The position numbers were made by a program, and so were the translations under genes. A DNA stretch of 64,000 nt, from assembly GCA_910890315.1 (NCBI GenBank), contig CAJVGD010000002.1:2666001-2730000 (forward strand), in the 5' to 3' direction. Source of the DNA: Serendipita indica DSM 11827 (Eukaryota; Basidiomycota; Agaricomycetes; Sebacinales; Serendipitaceae). This document shows, in pieces, positions 44,759 through 55,408 of this stretch (within the stretch, counting starts at the first letter, position 1; each line of letters opens with the position of its first letter). The notes under the pieces are model-generated. The model made no database searches. It was given only the letters and a program-made list of their open reading frames with translations, and was not told the origin of the DNA.

Positions 44759-46660
44759 ATGCGCCTCTCTTTTCTCTCTCAGTCTCTATCGACGGTCCTC
44801 GTCCTCGCCGTTGCCTCTATTGCGGCGCATCCATCCGCGGACGGCAGATACCCCATCCCCGACACGCTCCGCGAAGCTCCTCCAGCGCTGATGGCTGAAT
44901 CTCTTCCAGAGGGAACATCCCCACTTGTCTATGGACTCGGCATCTCCAAAACGCTGGCCAGAATGGTCGCTTCAGGCACTCTCCAAGCTCGTGCGGTTAG
45001 TAGGAGCTCAATTTTACCCCTCGTTTACTTCTCGTCGCGTTTTCTTCTCCTCCGTTAGCCTCACCGTCCATCCCGCCTTGTCCGCGCTTTAACCGCCTTG
45101 TCCGCCGTGCAACCTGAATGCTGACCGTTTGCCTCTTCTCGTTGGTATCCCTGGATCCTTGCATATAGCCCACTTGCAGTTCTGGATACGTTCCTACTTG
45201 CCCCCCAGATGGTGCGTCTGCTTCCTCGGGCACTTTCGACGAACCGGCGCTAACTCGCCCGTGGTTCTATAGAGGACAACTGCTGCCCAGAGGCCTATCC
45301 AGTCTGTATGTATTCTATCCATCTACAGCGATAAGACATTGTGCCTAATGTTTTGCCTAGGTTGCCCCAATCCGGCCACTGTCTGTGCGTTTTTCCAGTG
45401 CCACGGGTTGCACGCGGGAGTGCTCATTTGATGTCGCTTAGGCTGCCGTACGGGCTCGTTCTGTGTCGGGTTGCGCACTTGCTGCACAGCCTCGCAAACG
45501 GCTTGCGGCGAAGGTCCGTGAGCCCCATGCCGTCCCCTTGATTTGGTCTGACCCCGCCATCTTCCCTTTAGGATGCTGTGATTCTGGAAGAACGTGAGTC
45601 TTCGTGGTTCGATTAGAATCATTTCTAAACCTTGTGCCTCGTTCCTTCTCGGCAGTTGTTGCAGTAAGTGCCATTCATCGACCGGCAAATATTGGTTATC
45701 TAATCGCGACTAGATGGTACTTGCTGCGATTCTGGTTATACATGCTCAGCATCTGGAGCATGCGTTGCTTCTGTCAGTAGTTTACATTTCCGACCTCGAA
45801 CACTCACTCATCCTGACCAGGGCGGCGGCGCATCGTCGAGTACTGGCGTCACAACTTCTACGCGTCCAGTGTCATCAGCCACGTCCACTCAAGGCGGAGG
45901 AGGTGGTGGTGGTATTGGTGGCGGGAACAGTTCAAGCAGCTCAAGGTCAAGCACTGGTACTGGCACCGTTGCCGGTTCTACGGTACGTTCATAAGCCAAT
46001 TCAAGATTCCACCTCTAATGGTCGTTGTAGAACTCTTCAACTCCTGAACCTGAATCAAAGAACAATACCGGTGCCATCGTCGGTGGTGTCGTTGGTGGAG
46101 TCGCCGCTGTGATCATTCTGGTCGGTGTCTTGCTCTTCCTCCTCCACAAGCAAAAGAAGAAGAAGCAAGGCAATGGTGCGAGCGAGGTTGCTTCAAACTA
46201 TACCCAACAGCCAATGATGGGCCAGCACTCGCCCTACAGTCCAGGCTTTGCAGGCGCCGGAGCAGCAGGTGTTGGTGCAGGTGCCATGGCTGCAGGTGCT
46301 CCAGGTACCCCAGGACCCCAAGGCAGCTATTACGGCGCGGGTGGCCCTAACTCTGGCGCACCTACACCCGCACTCGTGTACAACCAAGGCGAGCAGTACC
46401 CGAACAACTCGTTCCAGCAAAACTATGCGCAACAGAACAACGCGTACGGAGGTGGTGTCGATCAATACGGTCGTCCGCTTAGCGCAGCGAGTGGAGGTGC
46501 GCCTGCTGCACCTCTGCCAATGTGGGTCCAACGTCCGAGCAACGCTACTCCTGCGTCAACGGCTCCAAGTGGGTTCCCCGATCATCAAGGATATGCTCCT
46601 CCACCAGGAGCACCCCAGCAGCCATACTATGGCGGAGGAGCGCCCCATGGCAACTATTAA
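44759..46660 (+). CDS. Array gene 4: longest cysteine-rich type I membrane protein
   Basis: Paralogue with the longest tail. Signal peptide MRLSFLSQSLSTVLVLAVAS, mature from about AHPSADG. The first intron of genes 1-3 is absent, and the N-terminal linker is longer (PIPDTLREAPPALMAE, then EGTSPLVYGLGISKTL). The ectodomain reads TCSSGYVPTCPP, NCCPEAYPVC, PNPATVC, RTGSFCVGLRTCCTASQTAC, GEGCCDSGRT, the micro-exon CCN (45656-45663), and GTCCDSGYTCSASGACV. A Gly/Ser stalk precedes the span (GAIVGGVVGGVAAVIILVGV) and basic stop (LHKQKKKKQ). The tail is long, Gly/Pro/Gln-rich, contains PALVYNQGEQYPNNSFQQNY and ends GGGAPHGNY. The shared tail motif in genes 1, 2 and 4 suggests a conserved interaction. 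Confidence 0.75.
45656..45663 (+). other. 8-nt micro-exon in array gene 4
   Basis: TTGTTGCA flanked by GGCAG and GTAAGT. Identical sequence to the micro-exons of genes 1 and 2. Confidence 0.7.
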
Positions 46661-47166
46661 TCTAAGGAGCGAATACGATCCAGCAGCGCGGAAGGTGATG
46701 CTGCGTACAATATGCACTTCTTGGTACTATAGCTGTCCTCGGTATGCGTTCACGGACGCTAGTTAACGTTATCATTGTTTCTTTTTTTTGCTGGCTCATG
46801 CAAGGTGTATTTACTGGCGCACGGCCCCGTACTCTTGGAATTGAGTATTTTTTGCCAGCAACATCACCCAGACTAAAGCGATTCAAGTTGAGGCCCTCAG
46901 AAAGTGCGGTCTGGAAGATATGAGCCATTGTACCGACAGTGGACGCCAGCATGTCTCCTGAATCGCTCCAACTAAAACGATGATTCATGAAATTTAACAC
47001 GTATACCCTATATTTATATCATCGGTAGTGTGATATTTTGATGAGCGAGCAGTGTAGTCCCTCGCTCCTTCATGGTATACATGCGACCCTTATCAACAAA
47101 AGGGGGGTGGTGGGTTATGCGTTCTACTCCCAGTGAGGGAAGTGTAGACTCCTCGTCGCGTCACCA
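46661..47166. other. Intergenic region after the array
   Basis: About 500 bp between convergent genes. It contains a T-run near 46780-46790. No gene seen. Confidence 0.35.
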
Positions 47167-48423
47167 TCAAAAGAAAAAGCTCTGATTCGGTGCAGTCGCC
47201 AGTCCTCTCGCAATCTCTAGCTCAAAGATGACATATTCTTCAAACGTCAGCCAATTTGTATCGATATACCGGATCCCATGGCTCTTCAACCACCGATAGC
47301 GACACGCGACATCCTCTTTATCACCAAAATAGTACAAAGCCATGCTCCATGGTAGATCAAAGGAGACTGTGTTGATAGTTTCGCAGCGTATGATGTCGTC
47401 TATAGGAGCCCCTGCGTGCTGTGTCAGGGATGGATGGAAGAGACGACAGTATTCACAGTTTGAACGCTCCTCGTTCGATTTAAACCCCAAATTGAGTCGA
47501 AAGTGAGTAATTGGGTGTGTTGGTGGCGGGAACGACCAAAGAGTGTCGCATGGGAGTTGAAGTGACGTGATGTATGGACAGAGTGACCAGATAGGAGTAG
47601 AAAGCGTGTAATTGACGCGTTCAATGACGCTCCAAAACAAAGTGAAGAGTTGATTGCCTCCCGTTTGGAGCCAGTCGACGAAAAGGCCACATCCGACAGA
47701 CTCGGCTCCATTAATCAAAATAACGGAGAGATGTCTGAGATTTGGCATCAAAGGTATGCAGGATATACGCGAAGCGTCCAGCGCGAGTCGGAGTGTAGAC
47801 AAGCTCTGAACGCACAGAATATCCGACACCAGCAGACCTCTGTAAAACCGTAAATCTGAAGAGGGTTGCTGCTCAATTATAGAATTTATGGGAGCCGCCC
47901 TTGGTCGGATGTATACGCGCACACGCGATCTAGAGGCAAGAAGCGTCAGGAAAGCGTTTTCGCGGAGCCAATACCCATCAATCTTCAGAATCTTCACCCG
48001 CCATGGCTGGTTATAGGGTGGGTCAGAGCCAGATATCTGTTGGATAAGGCTCAGCTTCTCCTGTGGATCATTTACGCACTCTAGGCACTTGCACATCAGT
48101 ATGTGAATTCTATATGCGAGCGGTAGAGCCGTAATGGGGGCACGGTTGTGGATTACATCGTCAAGATTAACTAGGCGGTGCGCAAAGCGTTGGAGATATA
48201 CATCCCAGGTCGAGCATACGCGTCGCAGATTGTTCCTCGTACGTTCAGACTCCCAGTACGCCGACGTATTCTCATAGTTAGGAAGGGAGGCAAGGCCGTA
48301 TGACGTTACAGGATCTGTATCGAAGAAGAGAGGGACAAAGATGGCGTGTCGGAGAATTTTTTGCCATAGTTCTGGAGGAATTTGAATGTGCTCGGTTCGT
48401 CTGGATAATGACTGAGAGGACAT
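47167..48423 (-). CDS. F-box-like protein, unrecognised
   Basis: Single exon, 418 residues from the ATG at 48421-48423 (MSSQSLSRRTEHIQIPPELW). The N-terminus IQIPPELWQKILRHAIFVPL, with RNNLRRVCSTWDVYLQRFA about 40 residues later, resembles the degenerate F-box-like domains that are numerous in Agaricomycetes. The remainder has leucine-rich strands (MPNLRHLSVILINGAES, ITSLQLPCDTLW) but no clear repeats. Its role as an SCF adaptor is inference. The end FELEIARGLATAPNQSFFF is unremarkable. Confidence 0.65.
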   Translation of the reverse strand: MSSQSLSRRTEHIQIPPELWQKILRHAIFVPLFFDTDPVTSYGLASLPNYENTSAYWESERTRNNLRRVCSTWDVYLQRFAHRLVNLDDVIHNRAPITALPLAYRIHILMCKCLECVNDPQEKLSLIQQISGSDPPYNQPWRVKILKIDGYWLRENAFLTLLASRSRVRVYIRPRAAPINSIIEQQPSSDLRFYRGLLVSDILCVQSLSTLRLALDASRISCIPLMPNLRHLSVILINGAESVGCGLFVDWLQTGGNQLFTLFWSVIERVNYTLSTPIWSLCPYITSLQLPCDTLWSFPPPTHPITHFRLNLGFKSNEERSNCEYCRLFHPSLTQHAGAPIDDIIRCETINTVSFDLPWSMALYYFGDKEDVACRYRWLKSHGIRYIDTNWLTFEEYVIFELEIARGLATAPNQSFFF

Positions 48424-48547
48424 GATGGGAGTGGGCAAGTCTCAGTCGCCACCAGACACCACATGCAATTAATTTGTGGGCAACGTAATGGGGCGAAAGC
48501 GATACAATTAACCGTCAAGGCCTAGATGCTATGACATACGTGTCCGT

Positions 48548-49848
48548 TTAATTTACAAGAACAAATAGCAAGAACTGTCGGGAGGTCAGCGCCTGCCTTT
48601 GCTAGAAGACGACGACGTACCATGACAATAATGGCACCAAAGACCTTGATCATGAGCCACCTGTTGCTCGAGATGCTCGCATAGTACTTTAACAACTCTC
48701 GTTGAGCGCCCGAGATGTTGTCGGCAATATCTGTCGTGTCGGCGTCGATTCGCTGAACCGTTTCTCGCTGTTCGGCGACCATGTGAGCCAGTTGACCAAA
48801 GATGGAGCCCAGCTCAGTGATCGTAGCCTCGATGGACTCTATAGCGGTGGAACGCGATTGAATGTAATCTTGCTGGAGGGCTGTGAGCTGTGCACCGGGG
48901 CCAATCAAAGGAACCAGGCATACCTGATTATCCATATACTGAAGTTCCTGAAGACCACCCGTAGCGTGTCCCTCCTCTGCAGAAACCATATCCAGCGCAA
49001 GAAGGTCGCTATCCTGCGTTCGAGCTTTGCCCTTGGTACCCAGATTGTACCGTGTATCCTCATTACGTGGCTTATTGAACAGTAGTGAATCTGGGAGTCG
49101 TCAGCACCGCGTAATTAGGCTCAGGATGGGTCCGCACTAGTAGGTGGGGGTTGTATGGCCGCTGACGAAGTCGAATGTACAAACTGCTCTGTGCGATCCT
49201 TGGTCTCTTTCATATTCTAGTGTATTGTTTCAGCACGCGTTCCGAGAATGCGATGCGCCCTCATTCACAGACCTGTGTACGGAGCTCCAGCACATCTTTA
49301 AAAGTCATACTGGTCGACATGAGCTTGCTCTGCAATAGAGTGACGACGTTGGCGTTATGTTCTTCGACTTGCTTGCCTGCCGACGTCTTCCCCGCTTGTT
49401 GCGCCTTGACATGGGCTTGGAGATTGGCGAGCTGTTTATTGATATTGGCAATATCTTGCTTTATAATAAATGTAAGCTCCTAGTGATAACTGTTAGCGGG
49501 CTCGAACGACCGTTTGGGGAGGGAACCGACTGAAATTTCAACTGGTCGGTCGTCGAACAGCGTCTTTCGCTTTGCGACTGAGCCCACAGATTAGCTATAT
49601 GGTTATATACATGCAATGGGCGTACGCTGCGCGAGCTTTTGCAGCTTGAGCGTCGTGCTGCTAATATCTTTGCCAACCGCCATGGCCATTCTCGAAAATT
49701 CGCTCTTTGCACCTGCCTTGGGCTTCGCGTGTCCATTAGCGGGTTGGAGTAGCCTGTCTTTTGTGCCACCGCGAGAGGGATACGAGGAGCGGCTGCGGAT
49801 AGAATCCACACAGGCCTTGAACTCGTTTGTCCTGTCTTGGACTGGCAT
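48548..49848 (-). CDS. SED5: Syntaxin 5 / Sed5 Golgi t-SNARE
   Basis: Qa-SNARE of the cis-Golgi, needed for ER-Golgi and intra-Golgi fusion. The start MPVQDRTNEFKACVDSIRSR is typical of Sed5/syntaxin 5. The Habc part includes NLQAHVKAQQAGKTSAGKQV and LLQSKLMSTSMTFKDVLELR. The SNARE motif, spread over several exons, reads DYIQSRSTAIESIEATITEL and LAHMVAEQRETVQRIDADTT, with the zero-layer Gln in AEQRETVQRI. The membrane anchor starts at the NRWLMIKVFGAIIVM segment; a last intron then gives FLLFVLVN and the stop at 48548-48550. An exon-intron boundary lies at MDNQ/LTALQQDYIQ. Divergent from the gene at 49986. Confidence 0.9.
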
Positions 49849-49985
49849 TTTTGACGTCGGATGAGACTCTAGAGGATTTTGTTGAATTTATAGAATAAAA
49901 TTTGCGGCCAAAAGAGCGGTAGGGGTCGGTGAGGGTGCAGTCCAAGTTGTTTATTCGTTGCTTGTCCTCCTACGTGGACCCGCCA
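49849..49985. promoter_or_regulatory. Short divergent promoter (SED5 / large membrane protein)
   Basis: Only 137 bp separate the two divergent start codons. The region is AT-rich around 49870-49905. It presumably serves both genes. Confidence 0.4.
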
Positions 49986-52900
49986 ATGCAGCAGAATGTC
50001 GCTGCAGCGGGTTCCAATCATATTGCCCGTGTTCAGTTTCCGGAAGAATTACCAGCTGCAGATATCCAGCGGCCACCGTCCGCCAGACCGATCCCCCGCG
50101 TCGGCAGTCAGAACAAAGTGCCGACGATGAGCATGCCCGTGAGCCGACATACAGGGAGTATGGGTTCTGGAGAAGATCTAGGACGCACACGGACGCCTTC
50201 TTTCAACAGCCCACACCGTTCAGAGCTCGGGCTAGGCTATCCGAGCGCGGCCATCAACCCGTCGAGGAGACGGAGCTCAGCCCAGCAGGTTCATCGTAAA
50301 AAGGACTCTACAGAGATTTACGACGCGTCGAGATATGACCTAGACGACGCAGCCGAACAATACCGGAACCCAAACGAAGGTAATGCACAAAGGCTCGTGA
50401 TTCATGCAATCCTTGTGCTTACGCTCTCTTCGCAGGTATTGAATAATTGTCACAGTCTACACGCGAGTGCTTATGCTGCATCTCAGTCTCGGCGGCAGAC
50501 CAGGAACGTTTGAACAGAATAGCCCTTCGAAAGCGACGAAGAAAGGAATCACATAAGAGTGTCGAAAGGACCGCTTTTGCTGGCCATGGACATCCTAGCT
50601 CGCCACCGCGAGACCAGCCGCCAAATATACTCACCAGTCCGCCTTTGCGCGCGCTTCGAGCTGGGCTGAGCCCCCAAGATTCGGCAGGACCCAGCTCGGA
50701 TGTCACGGCACTCGATCCACCGAGTCTGGATATCACCAGTCCCCAGAGTACTACTCTTCGCTCCGACTCGCCAGCTTCCTCTTTAGGCCAGGGTCCTCTA
50801 AATGGCACTCGTCATAGCGATCAGTCTCATGAAGAAAAGTTGATGGACTTTTTGAAAGGCGGAAGAAATAAGAACAAGATTGTTTTGACAGAGGAACAAC
50901 GGCAATTCGAGGAGCTCAGGATGGAAGGTTTGTCTTTTGATGTCCACAATCAATGCTGGAGCTGAAACAGCGCAGAAAATATCGCTCGCTATAGGGAGAC
51001 TGCCAAGCCTGGAACCTGGGAGAGGACTCGGACCGCTGCTGACCAGCTACAACGTCGTTATGCTCTGATATATCCGTCGCTCGAGCCAGGCTCGAAGCCG
51101 TTTAACCTCATGGACGTGATGCGCTGGAGACGGAATCAATTTGAGGAGAGTCTCAATCTTCAGCTCCCCCAACAAGCTCGAGACCGCGAGCATGAGGAGA
51201 TCGAGAGACGAGCCCTGTCTTGGAGACCTCATCTCTCGGAGCTACACAACCCCCGGGGCACGCGCTATAGGAGCAGGATATACGCTCCGTGGCATCTAAC
51301 GGCGTTGATAATGGAACAATATCAGGAGTCTCTGAAGCCACGCGAACCACCTATGGATGGTACCTCTCCCACAAGCTCACCAGGTGGAGGATCTGGCTCT
51401 GGTCGTGATAAGCATCTTCTAGCTCCTGGCGAACAACCTCGCGACGGTTCATTTGAATACGACTCGAATCAAAGCGGCGGCGATCCGCTCGTATCGAGGA
51501 GCTTCAACAGCCTTCGCCGCCTCCGAAACTCGCTCTCTGGTGTATCCAAGTCGGTGGACCTATCGATGAAACGGTCAAATCATCAAACCAAGGGGAGCAT
51601 CTCAAGCTTGAACTTGTTTGCAACCTCGGGTTCCCCTTCTACCAGCCGCGCGCATGTAAACCGATTCATGGCATTCACGCCGTCGAAATCACTGGGAGAA
51701 CACAGCGACGAGGGTTACGATTCTGCACGTGGTTCATTTTCCACCCCGGAAAAGAGTGGAGTCGCGCCTTCTCGTGGTAGCCGACGCGAGAAGGTGGCCC
51801 TATTATCAACACCGGAGAGGGACCATCTAGCACTTCATTCTTCGGAGGAAGATCGAAGCCAGAGGTCTTCGGATGAAGGAAAGGCGGACCGAAAGGGCAA
51901 GCTCAGGATACCCTATATTCCACAAATTGGCCGTCCCTTGCTCGGACGCGATGACACTGTTCTGCCTCCGGGATCAGCACCAGTCATACTCAGAAACGAT
52001 GAGAGAGCCTGGGATCAGGAGCTTGAAAACATGTCTACCACCCCCGATCCTGGGATCCGTACTCGATTGTACAGCCGACCTCGTGGATTTTCACGAAGTC
52101 AAGAGGCAAGAGCGGAACGAAGGAGGAGTCGAGACGAGAAAGAGATGGAAGCCGAATATGAGAATCGAGAAGAGTAAGTATAGAGCTTTGACTGGTCCTC
52201 ACCTTGACCTTTGGATTTAGGGAGTGCGATCAACTCGAAGATCTCATCAAGAAAATGAATCAAGAGCAATATCAACTTCTTCAGACTGGTCGAGAGTACC
52301 TTCGGCAATCAGCACGCATAAAGGAGATGTTCGGACTCAAAGATTTTAGACTCCTGATGGAGGAGGACATGAGAACGCTAGCAAATCCAACCACCAGATC
52401 ACAAACCCGTTTGGAAGCTGAAGCGAGGGAGGAGGACTTTGTCCCGAGTATGCTGCGGTCAGAAAGAGAGGCCGAACGGCTCTATGAGCAAATCATTCAC
52501 GGAGCATTTGCGCCACCACCAGGGCTCAGAGCATATTTCCCCAACGACGACGATCTCCGGTCAGACTTTAAGCGGCTCGAGACCATTGGGTGGGATTTGG
52601 ATTACGTCTCTCGTGTTGCAATGAAGAACAGGGACAAGAGTCTTCAGTTTGAAGGCGCTCTCGCCTCCCTTCGAGCGTCGTTGGGCAGAGCAGTCTCGCA
52701 CTCGTCCCAAGTGTATCGGGAGGTGCGTGTCTTACAATTATACGTAGTGGTATGATCTAATCGTGACGCAGATTCTGGCATTGGAGACTCTTGTCGCGGC
52801 CTCTCGGCCGGTTCCGACTTGGAAACGGATCAGCAATCGCGTCAAACCTCTGCTCTCCTGGGCCATTGCCGCGCTGACGTGGGTCCTTTGGTTTCTAGGC

Positions 52901-53323
52901 GAGCTCGGTTTTGTGATCGGACTGTTGCTACCTCGCTTCCTCAAAGACTTGTTCGGCTGGGAAATGCTCCAAGGTTCCTGGCCTGGATTCGTGTTTCTTC
53001 TACACTTGCCATTCCTTCAATATCTTCGTAGGACTATTGGGCTCTCCTGGTCCTTTGAAGAGGATGCTTGGAATCGGGGGTGGTTGTGGGGAGCGCTACT
53101 ACAAATTCTGCTCATCTACATCACCTACCGGTTGTATGTGATGATCAAATGGTACACACAAGAGCTTCGGCACCATGTTCTGACAGACTGGTTCGAAGTA
53201 CGTAGCCAGCCCGTGGATTCTTGGAGACAATGGTTAGAGCGTCGGGCATATGGATTCCTGCTTTTATGTGGACCTTTCTTGCTGTGGATCGTGATCTATC
53301 TAGTGACTCGTATCATCTTGTAG
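49986..53323 (+). CDS. Large C-terminally membrane-embedded protein, unrecognised
   Basis: I do not recognise the family. The ATG at 49986 (MQQNVAAAGSNHIARVQFPE) starts a protein of about 1,000 residues in several exons. The N-terminal half is low-complexity, basic and Ser/Pro-rich (RTRTPSFNSPHRSELGLGY, PPRDQPPNILTSPP). A conserved-looking charged block follows (KIVLTEEQRQFEELRMEE, YRETAKPGTWERTRTAADQL, KPFNLMDVMRWRRNQFEESL, RYRSRIYAPWHLTALIMEQY), then more disorder with Ser/Arg. A helical block (CDQLEDLIKKMNQEQYQLLQ) precedes a C-terminal membrane domain with about four hydrophobic segments (LSWAIAALTWVLWFLGELG, PGFVFLLHLPFLQYL, LWGALLQILLIYITYRLYVM, FLLLCGPFLLWIVIYLVTRI). The layout suggests an integral membrane protein with a large disordered cytosolic N-terminus. 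Confidence 0.65.
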
Positions 53324-53428
53324 CCTTATCTACCTTTACTTGTAGCATGTGTTCTCCGGCCGTTCATAGACTTTACTTGGCGCTCGAAGGAACATGTGGT
53401 GCGTCGGCACTTGCTCTCCTCCACCACA

Positions 53429-54147
53429 ATGGCGAAGCACACATTCCTGGGATTCCTGCTGCTTCTCATCTTTGGGGTGATCATCGTGAAAGCAGCTGAG
53501 ACCCCGGCCGGTTGCACAAACTATGGTCCGCACTCACTTCTTTTTTGGTGGAGGTCGCGAAGTACTGATTCTCGGACCGGATAGCATGCGAATACTGTGA
53601 CGATTTGGCTGCTAGTTGTCAAGATACTCCTTCAGCAACTCAGAATGGAACAGAATGCCTGTTCGTAGTTGGTTATTTGGCCCCTCCGGCGGTACTGACG
53701 AGCCGGTAGCTGCACGGAGCGCTTTCGAGTCAACTTGGACCGATGTATAAGAGGATATACGTGTGCATGGGATGGTGTTTCAACGGGTGGATCCTGCACA
53801 GATGTCTATTGTCCCGGTTCTGGCATGGACGCATTTGTTGCACAGTGCGGACTAGGGTCAATCCCAAGTGGCGTCAATAGCAATACAATGGCTCCCAGTA
53901 GCATCAGTCCGACTCCGCGACCGCAAACGGTCACTCTCAATTCGTCGATCACCACCAGCTCGACGCAGACTGCAAACTCGAGTACGTACTATTAAATGAA
54001 AATACCCCAGTTTCTTATACGCTGGTAATAGCCACGATTACCGGGACAGGCACGAGCAGTCCGAATACAGGGGGAGCCTCGTCGCTCCGTTACAAACAGT
54101 GGATTGCGTTCACAGTAGTGTTGGGGATCACGGCAATAGTTTACTGA
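53429..54147 (+). CDS. Cysteine-rich secreted protein with likely GPI anchor
   Basis: Four exons (53429-53525, 53585-53660, 53710-53981, 54032-54147) give about 186 residues. Signal peptide MAKHTFLGFLLLLIFGVIIV, cleaved after about KAA. The mature part has about nine Cys: TPAGCTNYACEYCDDLAASC, TEC, SCTERFRVNLDRC, YTCAWDGVSTGGSCTDVYC. A Ser/Thr-rich linker follows (SPTPRPQTVTLNSSITTSS). The C-terminus is a small-residue cleavage-like site (NTGGASS) plus hydrophobic tail (WIAFTVVLGITAIVY), the pattern of a GPI signal. The start was chosen because it gives the signal peptide in frame. A role at the cell surface or as an effector is inference. Confidence 0.7.
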
Positions 54148-54232
54148 GAAACTAAAGTATCTGGTTGACGCAGTGCGTGACCCTCGACTTCTGTGACTGG
54201 CGGATGTGTTATACAGAGTCTATGTGTATGTT

Positions 54233-55226
54233 TCTCGAGTGTTTCTGTCATCCCACGTGAGAGAAAGTGTTACCGTCGAATTCTCACCAGATGGCTCACG
54301 AATCGCCTCTGGTTCATTCGATGGGACGGTGCGATTATGGGAAGGAACCACCGGTCAGCCATTGGGGCTTCCGCCTAGAGCCCATGAAGAGGTCGTCTTG
54401 TCTGTCGGGTTCTCGCCGAACGGTTCATGAATCGCTTCTGGCTCTTCTGAAAAGACAATTCGCCTGTGGGAGGCAGATACGGGTCAACCATTGGGAGAGC
54501 CGCTCCTGGGTCACGCAGGCTCCGTGAGAGCTGTGGGATTCTCACCAGACGGCTCACGACTTGTCTCTGGCTCATTCGACATGACAATTCGATTATGGCT
54601 GGTACATACCTGTCAGTCACTCGGAGAGCCTCTCCGAGGTCATAAAGGATTGGGTGAAAGCCGTCGGATTCTCGCCAGACGGTTCACAGATCGTCTCTGG
54701 CTCAAGTGACAATACAATCCGACTGTGGAATGCAGACACCAGGCAGCCGCTGGGAGAGCCACTCCGTGGTCACGCAGGTTGGGTCAATGCTGTCGTATTG
54801 TCGCCAGACGGCTCACGAGTCGTCTCTGGCTCGGACGACAAGATGATCTAGCTGTGGGATATAGAGAGTGGTTAGTTTTAGTTTCGATTATGGGTGGCAA
54901 CCTAACGAGTGATATTAGATGCAAGTAACAATACCTCTGATAAAAAAGACAAGGAGCAATCAACCTCGGGTTCCGGGGACGAGTGTTCGGGTGCTCCACT
55001 ACAGTTCAGTGTACCTGAATTCAATCAATGCTTACTTTTGGAAGATGGCTGGGTGCAATCTTCCGGCAAATTTTTGTTTTGGGTAACCGCAGACAATCGA
55101 CATGGTCTCCAATATCCACGTCCTCTCATGACCATACCAACAACAAGTCCATTGCGTCCGACCAGACTTGATTTTTCCCGTTTTCAATGTGGGGTCTCTT
55201 GGACAAACGCTCGAACGGATCACTAA
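54233..55226 (+). pseudogene. Decayed WD40-repeat tail of an NLR-like protein
   Basis: Five WD40 repeats of the highly similar fungal NACHT/NLR type are readable: SVTVEFSPDGSRIASGSF...[44 protein letters not shown] and [15 protein letters not shown], each followed by [11 protein letters not shown]-like linkers. The region after 54909 (FSVPEFNQCLLLEDGWVQSS, HGLQYPRPLMTIPTTSP, LDFSRFQCGVSWTNAR) is the C-terminal domain that often follows these WD40 arrays. The copy has no start, no NACHT domain and no N-terminal part. It carries stop codons at 54428-54430 and 54849-54851 and a one-base shift near 54650. It is a host-gene remnant. The near-identical repeats suggest it was recently part of a concerted-evolution family. 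Confidence 0.8.
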
Positions 55227-55408
55227 ATCGGTTACTATTGATATCGACCATGTTGAGACGGATCATTGCCTTGAATGAATCTCTTACATATTCTCCCAAA
55301 AGTTTGATCCCCCTGAGTGAACTATGGCCAATTACGGGTGGTCGAGCGGAGTTTCAACTGTTGTTGGTTTCGACCACGCGCGAACTCGACGACTCGCAGT
55401 ACTCAGCG

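Noticed and set aside
50419-50808. 129-aa minus-strand frame
   Set aside because: Antisense of a Ser/Pro-rich exon of the large membrane protein gene.
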